In this document: positions 51,601 to 59,796 of the stretch, piece after piece | How positions within the stretch are numbered: the stretch's first letter is position 1 | Layout: every line of letters begins with the position of its first letter | NCBI GenBank assembly: GCA_002431905.1 | Contig: DJER01000021.1 | Location: forward strand, 46,150-110,149 | Origin: Christensenella sp. UBA5893 | Lineage (GTDB): Bacteria; Bacillota; Clostridia; Christensenellales; UBA1242 | Direction of reading: 5' to 3' | Length of the DNA stretch: 64,000 bases | Program-made: the position numbers and the translations under genes | The notes under the pieces: generated by a model | Databases searched by the model: none | Told to the model about the DNA's origin: nothing | The model's input: only the letters and a program-made list of their open reading frames with translations

Positions 51601-52674
51601 ATGAAAAAATTTATTAAATGTTTTATGATAATTTGCTTTGCATTTGTTGTTTCTTTAGCCTTTTATGGTTGCGAAGATGATTCAAATTTTTACCAAACAA
51701 CAAGTGAAGATTTTGAAACTTTTATAACAACAATTTGCAAGAATGAAGAATATTCAAGCGGAATAAAACGTGGTGAAAATGTAAATACCATTATCTCAAA
51801 AATAAAAAACGAACCCGGATATGTGACAGAAGAAAATAAAGAAAAGTTAAGTTCTTACACACAAATTCCCGATGTATATGACAAAATATTCGTAAACTCA
51901 TTCAAGTTTATATCTGAATTTTCCGGCGTTCTTGCAGTTAAACCCTCGGATGTTAGTGGAAAAGTTAAAGGTAAATATAAAGACCTTTCAAACCAACTTA
52001 AAAAAACAATAACAAATATTCAAAATTTTGCAAGCAAAACTTTGGAAATGGACAAACAATTCAACAAAAAAGATTTTCCTGCAGATGATATGGTAAAAGA
52101 TATTTACCTTCAAGTGATAAAAGATTACAAAAGAGATTACATTGACCTAACAAATCAAGTTATTGATATTTGTGACAGTTTTAGTAGCATTTGTGAAAAT
52201 TATATTTTTCCAAAGCATACAAGTTATATTGAAAACGGAGTGTATATCGACCTTACAAAAACACAAATAGCAAACGAAAAAACTTTGGCAGTACTCAAAA
52301 GTTCAATTTCAACATTAAAATCTTCAATTGAATACCTAAATGGTTTTAATGGAGAATACAAACTTTTAGAAAAAGACGAATTTGTTTCAACATTGGAAAA
52401 ATACAACAACATCAATTTGTCAAAAGAAACAAATGTAACAGTTCCTATGCTTCAAAAATGGTTAAATGTTTACAATGCATTTTATGGCGAAAAAGAAAAT
52501 TTTGAAAAGTCAATAAAAAGTGTCAACTATGACAAACTTGTAAGAGTTTATAGATTTGATTACGATGCATATCTAAAAGACTTTCCAACACAAAAACCTT
52601 TTGTTGATTGTATAAAGAAATTTTCAAGTTCAAGCATTGGCACCTTATATAACGCAATTGCAGATATTTGTTAA
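51601..52674 (+). CDS. lipoprotein, unknown function
   Basis: A 357-residue protein with a signal peptide and lipobox (CFAFVVSLAFYGC, Cys at residue ~25; the box AFYGC departs slightly from LAGC). The mature part is helical and rich in Lys, Asp and Ser, without a recognised domain. AAAGGAGAACTCA precedes ATG 51601. Probably in one operon with the preceding membrane protein; no transporter components are nearby. Confidence 0.72.
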   Translation: MKKFIKCFMIICFAFVVSLAFYGCEDDSNFYQTTSEDFETFITTICKNEEYSSGIKRGENVNTIISKIKNEPGYVTEENKEKLSSYTQIPDVYDKIFVNSFKFISEFSGVLAVKPSDVSGKVKGKYKDLSNQLKKTITNIQNFASKTLEMDKQFNKKDFPADDMVKDIYLQVIKDYKRDYIDLTNQVIDICDSFSSICENYIFPKHTSYIENGVYIDLTKTQIANEKTLAVLKSSISTLKSSIEYLNGFNGEYKLLEKDEFVSTLEKYNNINLSKETNVTVPMLQKWLNVYNAFYGEKENFEKSIKSVNYDKLVRVYRFDYDAYLKDFPTQKPFVDCIKKFSSSSIGTLYNAIADIC

Positions 52675-52690
52675 AAAATAAAAGCAATAA

Positions 52691-52722
52691 AAAAATATCT
52701 ACCAAACTTGGTAGATATTTTT
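52691..52722. terminator. bidirectional terminator
   Basis: AAAAATATCTACCAA-AC-TTGGTAGATATTTTT between convergent genes. Confidence 0.9.
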
Positions 52723-52730
52723 GCATTTTA

Positions 52731-53276
52731 TTAAAGTGTTTGTTCATCATCTTTTATACTTTCATTTCTTACAAAATTAAATATATTGTCAACTTTTTCA
52801 AAAATAGGTTTTATGTCACTAATATCTTTACTTGAAAAAGCAACTCTTACAATTTTTTCTTTTTTGTCAAGACTGACTATTTTTGAAAGTTTATTATTTA
52901 AACTTTTTACAATGTTATCAAAATTTTCATCATCTCTTTTCAAATTATAAATTTCGTTGATTTTATTTATACATTTTCCAATTTCGTAAGCATAAATTTT
53001 GTTTTCATCAAATTTTACAGGATACCTTTCGCCTTTTATGGCAGTTAAGTATTTATTCATCTTTGACCTGTTGATAATTTGTTGAGCACATTCTTCGCTT
53101 AAAACCATTGTAATGTTTTTTCTTTTCCTAACAATAAAACCTGTTTTTCTTGGCAAGATAAACAAATCAGTTGCACATAACTTTGATGTGTAATTTTCAA
53201 TTCCTTCATCTTCAACAATTTTTATTGCCTTTTTCATATCTTGCGAATTCATTTTTGAAAATTCTCTTAAACCCAT
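52731..53276 (-). CDS. hypothetical protein, ~181 aa
   Basis: I do not recognise it. I chose ATG 53274-53276 (MGLREFSKMNSQDMKK) because GGAG lies 8 bases upstream; the frame is open four codons more. The protein is charged and mixed alpha/beta, with no signal peptide or membrane helix. It contains the Lys/Arg-rich segment GFIVRKRKNITMVLS. It is read with the two membrane-protein genes upstream on the same strand and is the last of that group. Confidence 0.62.
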   Translation of the reverse strand: MGLREFSKMNSQDMKKAIKIVEDEGIENYTSKLCATDLFILPRKTGFIVRKRKNITMVLSEECAQQIINRSKMNKYLTAIKGERYPVKFDENKIYAYEIGKCINKINEIYNLKRDDENFDNIVKSLNNKLSKIVSLDKKEKIVRVAFSSKDISDIKPIFEKVDNIFNFVRNESIKDDEQTL

Positions 53277-53341
53277 ATTATTCTCCATTTAATTTACATG
53301 TATATTATAATACATATTTGAAAAAATTTCAATAGTATTTA

Positions 53342-53884
53342 TTATCTTTCTATAACACTATCACTTTTTGATGTTTTTTGGTCACTTTTTTGTGCATAAT
53401 TTGTTTGATTTTCATACTTATTGTAAATTTTTACATCTTTGTGTGTTTTATTAAAGATTAAAACTTCCAAGTATTCCATTTCTTCAGTCAAGCCATTTTG
53501 GTAGTTTTTATATATTTCTATGCTTTGGTTGTTCTCTTTTATTTTTCTTATTAGTCTTGCCTTTTTTATTGAAAAATATCCACCAAGTGTTCCACTTAAA
53601 ATTGCAACAACAAAAAGTGGAATATTTGACAGGGCAAAAGAAAAACATCCAGATAGGGCTAGAACAAGTCCACAGCAAATAATAAGCGACCAATGTGGCA
53701 TTTTTGAATTTAGTTTTTGATTGCTCTCTTTGAATGAATTTATATAGTTGTCATAGTTTTTTAATGCATTTTCACAATGTTTTAATTGTTGTTCACAATC
53801 AAAATTTGGATTGTCTTCATATACATCCAAAAATCTTCCGTCTTTTTTTATTGTAAATACTTTTCTACCATTATATTCTTTCAT
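53342..53884 (-). CDS. membrane protein with two central helices, unknown
   Basis: A 180-residue protein with a hydrophilic N-terminus (MKEYNGRKVFTIKKDGRFLDVYED), a coiled-coil-like stretch, two adjacent membrane helices (SLIICCGLVLALSGCFSFAL and FVVAILSGTLGGYFSI), and a second basic coiled-coil-like stretch. The two helices in the middle suggest a hairpin with both ends cytosolic. AAAGGAT precedes ATG 53882-53884. Function not recognised. Confidence 0.62.
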   Translation of the reverse strand: MKEYNGRKVFTIKKDGRFLDVYEDNPNFDCEQQLKHCENALKNYDNYINSFKESNQKLNSKMPHWSLIICCGLVLALSGCFSFALSNIPLFVVAILSGTLGGYFSIKKARLIRKIKENNQSIEIYKNYQNGLTEEMEYLEVLIFNKTHKDVKIYNKYENQTNYAQKSDQKTSKSDSVIER

Positions 53885-53905
53885 TTTTATCCTTTTTACA
53901 AAATT

Positions 53906-54829
53906 CTATATTGTTGGTTTTTGTGGAATAATCTCTTTGTCAATTTGTTTTATTATTGAAACTTGCTTTGTTTTGCAAGAAAATTTTACTATTTTTTGAG
54001 AATTATATACTTCGCTTTTTTCAACTTTTCTTATATACATTGTTGCTTTTTCTATATAGTATGTCAAGTTTATTGTGTTTACATTAACCCAATCCAAATC
54101 GCCTTCGTGTTTTATGTTTTCTATGTATTCATTTGGAATGTTGTTTATTTTGAAAGTAATTTGATAATACTTTTTGTCTGTTCTATTAAAACTAACAAGT
54201 TCCTTTTTTGATGTTGGTTCAATCGCAAAAGGTTTTAGGGCATAGCCGTCATAATTTTTAACACTCTCTCTGTTTAGTATACTTTGTTCAACACCATTTG
54301 ACCAATTTGGCGATTTGTCGCCATTTAGCGAATTAGTTTTTTTATATTCGATATTTTGTCCGCCATCATTTGAGTAAAAATACCTAAAATAAGTTTTTCC
54401 CATAGACGGCATAGTTGTGTAGGCAGTGTCAGTTTTATAGTAATAGTTTTTTGACATTATAATTGTTTCGTCAACCCATTGAGTTTCGCCAAGTGCTACG
54501 CCAGATGTCTTTGATTGAATTTCAAAACCTTTTCCATTTTTCAAAAGTTCCATTGCGTCCATATAACACAAAAAACCCTGACTTGATGTATAGGTTTTTG
54601 GCTTATTGTTATTTTCTTCTTCAGATTTTGGATCATCTTCGCCTTTTGTTGGTTTATCAGTTTTTGGGTCATCGTTTACAATATCTTCAATATCTTTTGT
54701 TCCATCACTAGAATCTATCACTTCAACTTTTTTGTTTTCCACTTCATAAGCAATGCTAACTGAAAACGCCATAACAAGTATGGCAATAACTATTATAATA
54801 AAAACACTTCTTGTTGTTTTGTTCTTCAT
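53906..54829 (-). CDS. N-terminally anchored extracytoplasmic protein, unknown
   Basis: A 307-residue protein with one N-terminal membrane helix (SVFIIIVIAILVMAFSVSIAY), an acidic Asp/Lys/Pro linker (residues ~45-78) and a beta-rich C-terminal domain (residues ~80-300) that recalls LolA/LppX-type lipid-binding half-barrels in its strand pattern. That resemblance is only by eye. It is the first of three minus-strand genes ending at 52731 and is divergent from dnaA. Confidence 0.62.
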   Translation of the reverse strand: MKNKTTRSVFIIIVIAILVMAFSVSIAYEVENKKVEVIDSSDGTKDIEDIVNDDPKTDKPTKGEDDPKSEEENNNKPKTYTSSQGFLCYMDAMELLKNGKGFEIQSKTSGVALGETQWVDETIIMSKNYYYKTDTAYTTMPSMGKTYFRYFYSNDGGQNIEYKKTNSLNGDKSPNWSNGVEQSILNRESVKNYDGYALKPFAIEPTSKKELVSFNRTDKKYYQITFKINNIPNEYIENIKHEGDLDWVNVNTINLTYYIEKATMYIRKVEKSEVYNSQKIVKFSCKTKQVSIIKQIDKEIIPQKPTI

Positions 54830-54971
54830 ATGTTTACCTTAATTTTAGAGTAACACACTAATTTTTTTATGTCAATATAGTTCAACTGTTCAACTTTTTA
54901 AAATGTGTATAATATTACTACTATATATTAATATATTACATATCCTTATTAAATAGAATATTAAAAACTAT

Positions 54972-55000
54972 TTGCAAAAATAGGGTAGATAAGTTATAAT
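54972..55000 (+). promoter_or_regulatory. dnaA promoter
   Basis: TTGCAA (54972-54977), 17 bases, TATAAT (54995-55000). The predicted start is about 10 bases before ATG 55017, so the leader is very short but still holds GGAG. Confidence 0.78.
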
Positions 55001-55016
55001 ATACTTGGAGAAAAAA

Positions 55017-56378
55017 ATGCAAGACCTAAATCAAATGTGGGAAAAGGTACTTTCAAAAATTGAACCACTTGTCAGCATTGTATCTTATGAACTTTGGCTT
55101 GAGCCAATTGTTCCACTTGACTATACCGACAAGCTAATTTTGGTTGCAAATTCTGTAACTGCAAAAAAACAACTCCAAAAAAATCACGCAAAAGAACTTG
55201 GTGAAGCAATTAGAGATGTTTTTGGTTCTGATACTGAATATGAAATACTTGACCCAGACGAAAAAGAAGAATACCTAAAAAAGAATAAGCCAGAAACAAT
55301 TGTTGATGAGCAAAACAAAGAAGAAGATGAAAATATGTTCAACGCAAAGTACACTTTTGATAACTTTGTTGTTGGAAAAAGCAATCAGGTTTGTTATGCA
55401 GCAGCAAAAGCAGTTGCCGAAAATCCGGGGCACAAGTTTAACCCATTGTTTATCTATGGTGGTGTTGGGCTTGGAAAAACTCACTTGTTGCACGCAATAG
55501 GGAACTATATAAAACAAAATAACCCAAAACTCAAAATAAAATATGTTTCTTGTAATCAATTTACAAACGATTTTGTTGAATCTCTTGGTTCAAACAAAGA
55601 CAAAGGTCCAACAAAAGGGACGGCAGCTTTTAGAGAAAAATATAGAAGTGTTGATGTTTTGATGATTGATGATATTCAATTCTTAACAAAAAGAATAGAA
55701 ACACAAGAAGAATTTTTTAATACATTTAATGACTTGTATCAACAAGACAAACAAATTATCATTTCTTCAGATAGACCACCAAAAGAAATTGAAACATTAA
55801 CCGACAGACTTCGTTCTCGTTTTGTTAGTGGTTTCATTCAAGATATTCAAGCACCCGACTATGAAACAAGAATTGCAATTTTAAGAAAAAAAGCACAAAT
55901 TGAAAGATATTTTATTGACGATGATGCAATAGATTTTATTGCAGAAAAGGTTGACACAAATATTCGTGAAATGGAAGGTTCTCTTGGAAAGGTATATTTT
56001 TTTGCAACACTTCTTGGCAAAAAAAATGCAACTTTGGAAGATGCAAAAGAAGCATTAAAAGAACAAGCTGAAGAGCAAAACAAAAGAATAACTCCAGAAC
56101 TTATCATTCAAACAGTCAGCAAATATTATGGTGTTGAATATAAAGAGATTGTTGGAAAAAAGAAAAGCAAAGAGATTGTTGAACCAAGAATGATGGCAAT
56201 ATATCTTATAAGCGATATGCTTGAAGTTCCACTTGTAAGCATAGGAAAATTATTTGGAGGAAGAGATCATACAACAATTATCCACTCAAGAGATAAGATT
56301 ACCGAAAAACTTAAAAAAGACCACAAAACAAAGATAATCTTGGACGACATAAAAAAGCAAATTCAAGAAAATTGTTAA
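55017..56378 (+). CDS. dnaA: chromosomal replication initiator DnaA
   Basis: AAA+ initiator of replication. Domain I starts MQDLNQMWEKVLSKI, and a short charged linker covers residues ~78-105. Domain III has Walker A GGVGLGKTHLLHA near 145, Walker B VLMIDDIQFL near 208 and an arginine-finger region RLRSRF near 265. Domain IV ends with the DnaA signature GGRDHTTIIHSRDKI. About 453 residues, normal. I chose ATG 55017 since GGAG (55007-55010) sits at good spacing; a TTG lies four codons upstream. Three DnaA boxes follow before dnaN. Confidence 0.98.
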   Translation: MQDLNQMWEKVLSKIEPLVSIVSYELWLEPIVPLDYTDKLILVANSVTAKKQLQKNHAKELGEAIRDVFGSDTEYEILDPDEKEEYLKKNKPETIVDEQNKEEDENMFNAKYTFDNFVVGKSNQVCYAAAKAVAENPGHKFNPLFIYGGVGLGKTHLLHAIGNYIKQNNPKLKIKYVSCNQFTNDFVESLGSNKDKGPTKGTAAFREKYRSVDVLMIDDIQFLTKRIETQEEFFNTFNDLYQQDKQIIISSDRPPKEIETLTDRLRSRFVSGFIQDIQAPDYETRIAILRKKAQIERYFIDDDAIDFIAEKVDTNIREMEGSLGKVYFFATLLGKKNATLEDAKEALKEQAEEQNKRITPELIIQTVSKYYGVEYKEIVGKKKSKEIVEPRMMAIYLISDMLEVPLVSIGKLFGGRDHTTIIHSRDKITEKLKKDHKTKIILDDIKKQIQENC

Positions 56379-56380
56379 TA

Positions 56381-56504
56381 TGTGGATAACTTAAAAAATT
56401 TATTAACAATTTGTCCACATTCCAAAAAATCAATATTTTGTTATAAAATTGATTGTATACAAAATATTTAGACTATATATTGTGTTTGAAAATAGTTATC
56501 CACA
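56381..56504. other. DnaA-box cluster between dnaA and dnaN
   Basis: TGTGGATAA (56381-56389), TTGTCCACA (56411-56419, one mismatch) and TTATCCACA (56496-56504), with AT-rich DNA between them. It may be an origin sub-region or an autoregulatory DnaA site for dnaN expression. Confidence 0.75.
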
Positions 56505-56574
56505 TTTTCACACTCTATATAATAAATATAACAATTTAAAAATATAAAATAATAATTTAAAAGGGAGCAAAATT

Positions 56575-57687
56575 ATGCAAATTATTTGTGATGGTTTAGA
56601 CCTATCAGATGCAGTTTTAAAAGTAAGTAAAGCAATTGCATCAAAAACAACAAATCCAATCTTGGAAGGAATCAAACTTATTGCCGAAGGTAGTGAATTA
56701 ACATTACTTGCAACAGACCTTGAACTTTCTATTGAAAAGAAAATAAGAGCCGAAGTTAAAGAAGAAGGCGAAACAGTTGTTCCTGGAAGATTTTTCTGTG
56801 AGTTTGTTAAAAAATTAACAAATGAAAAAATTGAACTCACATTAAATGAAAAAAACGGATTAAAGATTAAATATATAGATAGTGAAGGTTTTATTCAATG
56901 CTTCACACCAGAAGAATATCCAGCATTCAACAATGTGAATACAAATGAATACTTTGGAATAACAAAGCAAGATTTTAAGGATCTTATCAATAAAGCAATA
57001 TTCTCTGTTGCAATAGATGATTCTCGTCCAATTCTTAAAGGTTGCTTGCTTGAAATTGGACAAGACATTATAAAAGCCGTTACAAGTGATGGTTACAGAC
57101 TTTCTCTTGTAAGAAAGGTTTTGGCATTTTCTAACCTTGAAACATCTTGCATTGTTCCAGACAAGAGTTTGAGAGAAATTGCAAAATTGCTTGATGACAG
57201 TGACGATGTTATAAATGTTTATGTTCAAAAGAACTTCCTTATGGTTGACCTTGGCGACACAAAGATTATCACAAGATTACTTGAAGGCGAATTTTTAAGT
57301 TACAGCCAAATTATATCATCTTCATCAAACGACACAGTTATAACTGTAAATAAAGCACAAATGGAAGATGCTTTGGAAAGAGCATCACTCCTTTCAAAAA
57401 TAGGACAAAACAACCTTGTTAAGTTTGATATAAAAGAAGATACATTATACCTTACATCAAACAGTGAAATAGGTAACATAAAAGAAAAGATAAATGTTGT
57501 ACTCACAGGAAAAGATTTGGTAATTGCTTTCAATGCAAGATATTTCTTGGAAGCATTTAGAGCAGTTTCAAATGAATTTGTAAAAATTAGTTTCTCATCT
57601 TCAACAAATCCATGTATCATAACACCAATTGATGGAGAGAAGGAAGAATTTTTGTATTTGATTTTGCCTGTCCGCATGATCAATTAA
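56575..57687 (+). CDS. dnaN: DNA polymerase III sliding clamp (beta subunit)
   Basis: Ring-shaped processivity factor. A 370-residue protein with three clamp domains; visible landmarks are TNPILEGIKLIAEGSELTLLATDLE at the N-terminus (residues ~23-47), the IDDSRPILKGCLLE start of domain II, and the C-terminal YLILPVRMIN. AAAGGGAGCAAAATT precedes ATG 56575. The stop codon overlaps the left arm of a palindromic repeat. recF and gyrB do not follow, which is unusual for Bacillota. Confidence 0.97.
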   Translation: MQIICDGLDLSDAVLKVSKAIASKTTNPILEGIKLIAEGSELTLLATDLELSIEKKIRAEVKEEGETVVPGRFFCEFVKKLTNEKIELTLNEKNGLKIKYIDSEGFIQCFTPEEYPAFNNVNTNEYFGITKQDFKDLINKAIFSVAIDDSRPILKGCLLEIGQDIIKAVTSDGYRLSLVRKVLAFSNLETSCIVPDKSLREIAKLLDDSDDVINVYVQKNFLMVDLGDTKIITRLLEGEFLSYSQIISSSSNDTVITVNKAQMEDALERASLLSKIGQNNLVKFDIKEDTLYLTSNSEIGNIKEKINVVLTGKDLVIAFNARYFLEAFRAVSNEFVKISFSSSTNPCIITPIDGEKEEFLYLILPVRMIN

Positions 57688-57814
57688 AATAAAAATTAGA
57701 ACACATCTTCGTTGTTTACTGCATAAAAAATCCGACAGTCACTTGCGTTAAGCAAACTCCTGCCGGATTTTATTATGCGAGCCTAGAATCTGTGTCCTAA
57801 TTTTTATTTTAATT
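57682..57814. repeat. long palindromic repeat element, copy 1
   Basis: A 24-base left arm (57682-57705) is complementary to 57791-57814 with one mismatch. Inside, GCATAAAAAATCCGACAG pairs with CTGCCGGATTTTATTATGC (one mismatch and one bulge), and TTGC/GCAA caps the loop. The left arm overlaps the dnaN stop codon. Confidence 0.85.
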
Positions 57815-57844
57815 ATTCTACTATACTTTTTTAGTATTTCAAGT

Positions 57845-57870
57845 GAGCCTCGAACTTGAGGTTCTTTTTT
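57845..57870 (+). terminator. intrinsic terminator downstream of dnaN
   Basis: GAGCCTC-GAACTT-GAGGTTC followed by TTTTTT. Confidence 0.8.
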
Positions 57871-57905
57871 TAATTGATATATTTTTCTATCAAAAGAAAA
57901 GTAGG

Positions 57906-58067
57906 AAATCCGACAGTCATTACAAGGAGCATAGACAAGATGTGTTTACACAATCTTGGAAATGCGACACAGACTAAAATTGCGAAGCAATATTTGCGTT
58001 AGCAAACTTCTGCCGGATTTTATTATGCGAGCCTAGAATCTGTGTCCTAATTTTTCTTTTAATTATT
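57906..58067. repeat. palindromic repeat element, copy 2 (diverged centre)
   Basis: Shares AAATCCGACAGTCA (57906-57919) and a ~74-base right block (57994-58067) with copy 1 (57743-57817), with three differences. The centre is different and has its own hairpins (CAAGAT...ATCTTG, TTTGCGTTAGCAAA). The left outer arm is degraded. Confidence 0.85.
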
Positions 58068-58184
58068 ATATCAATGAAATAATACTTTTTTAGAAGATTT
58101 ATACTATATTTTACAAAGTTTTTAGCAAAAATTTGTAAAAACTTACTAAAATTACAAAGTTTTTACATAAAAAGTGTAAAAACT

Positions 58185-59591
58185 TTATTTCTTTTTTTGT
58201 TTTGCAAGGAGTTGTTCTTTTAGAATATCGCTTCGTTTAAGATTATAGCGTTTTAGGACAAGTAGGGCGATGAGAATACAAATTGCACATCCACCAAAAA
58301 CAATTATGCCAAGCCACGATTGTACTTTTTGTGCTTGTACTGGACTTTTTGGGTCAAACTTAATTAAGTCCAAAAGTATGCCAATAACAAGCAAAGCAAT
58401 AGAATTTGCAATGTTATATGCAAAAGTCATATAACCCGAATATGTTGCACTTTTATTTTCGCCCGTTCGCAATTTATCCATTGTGATATTGTCCGCAAAC
58501 ATAGATATTGGAAGTGAGTATAATGCACCAGTTCCAAAACCGCAAAAAGTGATGCACACAAGCACAAGCCAAAAACAAGCAGTTACCCCAAATTGTTCAC
58601 GAAATAAAAATACAAAAAATGTTAAAAATATACCGATTAGTATTGTGATATAAGCCCAAATTAGCGTGGGCTTTTTATCTATTTTTTTTGAAAGGGGTAT
58701 CCAAAATAGTTGACTCAAAATTGCACCAACAAAAAGGCAGGTCATAACAATTGGAATTTGTGTGGTATTAAAGTGAAAACAATAGGTGAATAGGTGCAAA
58801 CCAACACTTGTCAAAAATGCAGCAGAGATAAGTGCAACCGAGTATGAAATTATTATTGCTCCATAATTTTTATCTTTTAGTGTTAAAAAGAAATTGTATA
58901 AAACTTTAAAAAATGCATTTTTCTCTTTTTTTCTTGTCCTATATTTTGGCATACTTTTTGCTTTTTTAAATGTTCCAAAAATACAAATAAATCCACACAC
59001 AATTCCAAGTATGCTTGTTGCATAACTCATATTGATATATCCACTTTGATTAAGTTGACCAAGTTCGTTATTTGAGTTCGGCATAAATATCATCATAAGA
59101 AGACTAGGAAGAACCATTCCCAAAATAAAGAATACAGTTTTGTAACCTTGTAAAATACTTTGTTCATTATAGCCAGGGGCAATGTCTATTCCAAGAGCAA
59201 CATAAGGCGTAGCAAAACAAGTGTTTGCTGTTTCTATTCCAAGCAGGCAAACAAGTAACCAAAAGAATTTTCCAAGTTCAGAAAAACTGTTTGGTACACT
59301 CCAAATTAGGATGTTGAATGTTGCCATAAAAATTGTACCAAAAAATAAATAACCAAGACGCCTACCCCAAAACTTTGATTCTGTTCTGTCACTTAAATAA
59401 CCAATAAGTGGGTCACTAAGCCCATCCCAAAAAGTTGATAATGCAACACACAAACCAACAAGCGAACCTTTTATTCCCAAAACGCTTGTACCAAAAAACA
59501 TAATGAATGTTGTCATTGTTTGAGATATAACACCATATCCCAAATTGCCGGTTGCATAACATAATTTTGTTATAGGTCTTAATTTTTTCAT
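58185..59591 (-). CDS. GPH-family sugar:cation symporter (MFS)
   Basis: A ~468-residue transporter with 12 membrane helices. The motif DGLSDPLIGYLSDRTESKFWGRRLGY near residue 50 is typical of glycoside-pentoside-hexuronide (MelB-like) symporters. A cytosolic mid-loop (KAKSMPKYRTRKKEKN) and the later IPLSKKIDKKPTLIW fit the family. The substrate sugar cannot be told and no glycoside hydrolase is near. ATG 59589-59591 (MKKLRPITKLCYATGNLGYG) matches the usual start; the frame is open upstream. It is convergent with the dnaN repeats. Confidence 0.88.
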   Translation of the reverse strand: MKKLRPITKLCYATGNLGYGVISQTMTTFIMFFGTSVLGIKGSLVGLCVALSTFWDGLSDPLIGYLSDRTESKFWGRRLGYLFFGTIFMATFNILIWSVPNSFSELGKFFWLLVCLLGIETANTCFATPYVALGIDIAPGYNEQSILQGYKTVFFILGMVLPSLLMMIFMPNSNNELGQLNQSGYINMSYATSILGIVCGFICIFGTFKKAKSMPKYRTRKKEKNAFFKVLYNFFLTLKDKNYGAIIISYSVALISAAFLTSVGLHLFTYCFHFNTTQIPIVMTCLFVGAILSQLFWIPLSKKIDKKPTLIWAYITILIGIFLTFFVFLFREQFGVTACFWLVLVCITFCGFGTGALYSLPISMFADNITMDKLRTGENKSATYSGYMTFAYNIANSIALLVIGILLDLIKFDPKSPVQAQKVQSWLGIIVFGGCAICILIALLVLKRYNLKRSDILKEQLLAKQKKK

Positions 59592-59760
59592 AATTCTACA
59601 AAATATCTTATGTAGAATAGTCAAAAAATATTTATTTTGTTGCTATTTTGCATTGTTCGTGTTTTTTATCACTTGGACAAAACTTGATATATTAAAAAAT
59701 ATTAACAAATGTAAAAAATTTAAAATATTGCACTGTGTAAAAATTATGATGTTTTTTTTG

Positions 59761-59789
59761 TTGACTAAATGGTTGGGGGGGGGTATTAT
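59761..59789 (+). promoter_or_regulatory. promoter with a G9 tract in the spacer
   Basis: TTGACT (59761-59766), a 17-base spacer ending in nine consecutive G (59775-59783), then TATTAT (59784-59789), seven bases before ATG 59797. An overlapping TATAAT at 59787-59792 would give a 20-base spacer. Confidence 0.65.
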
Positions 59790-59796
59790 AATATGT

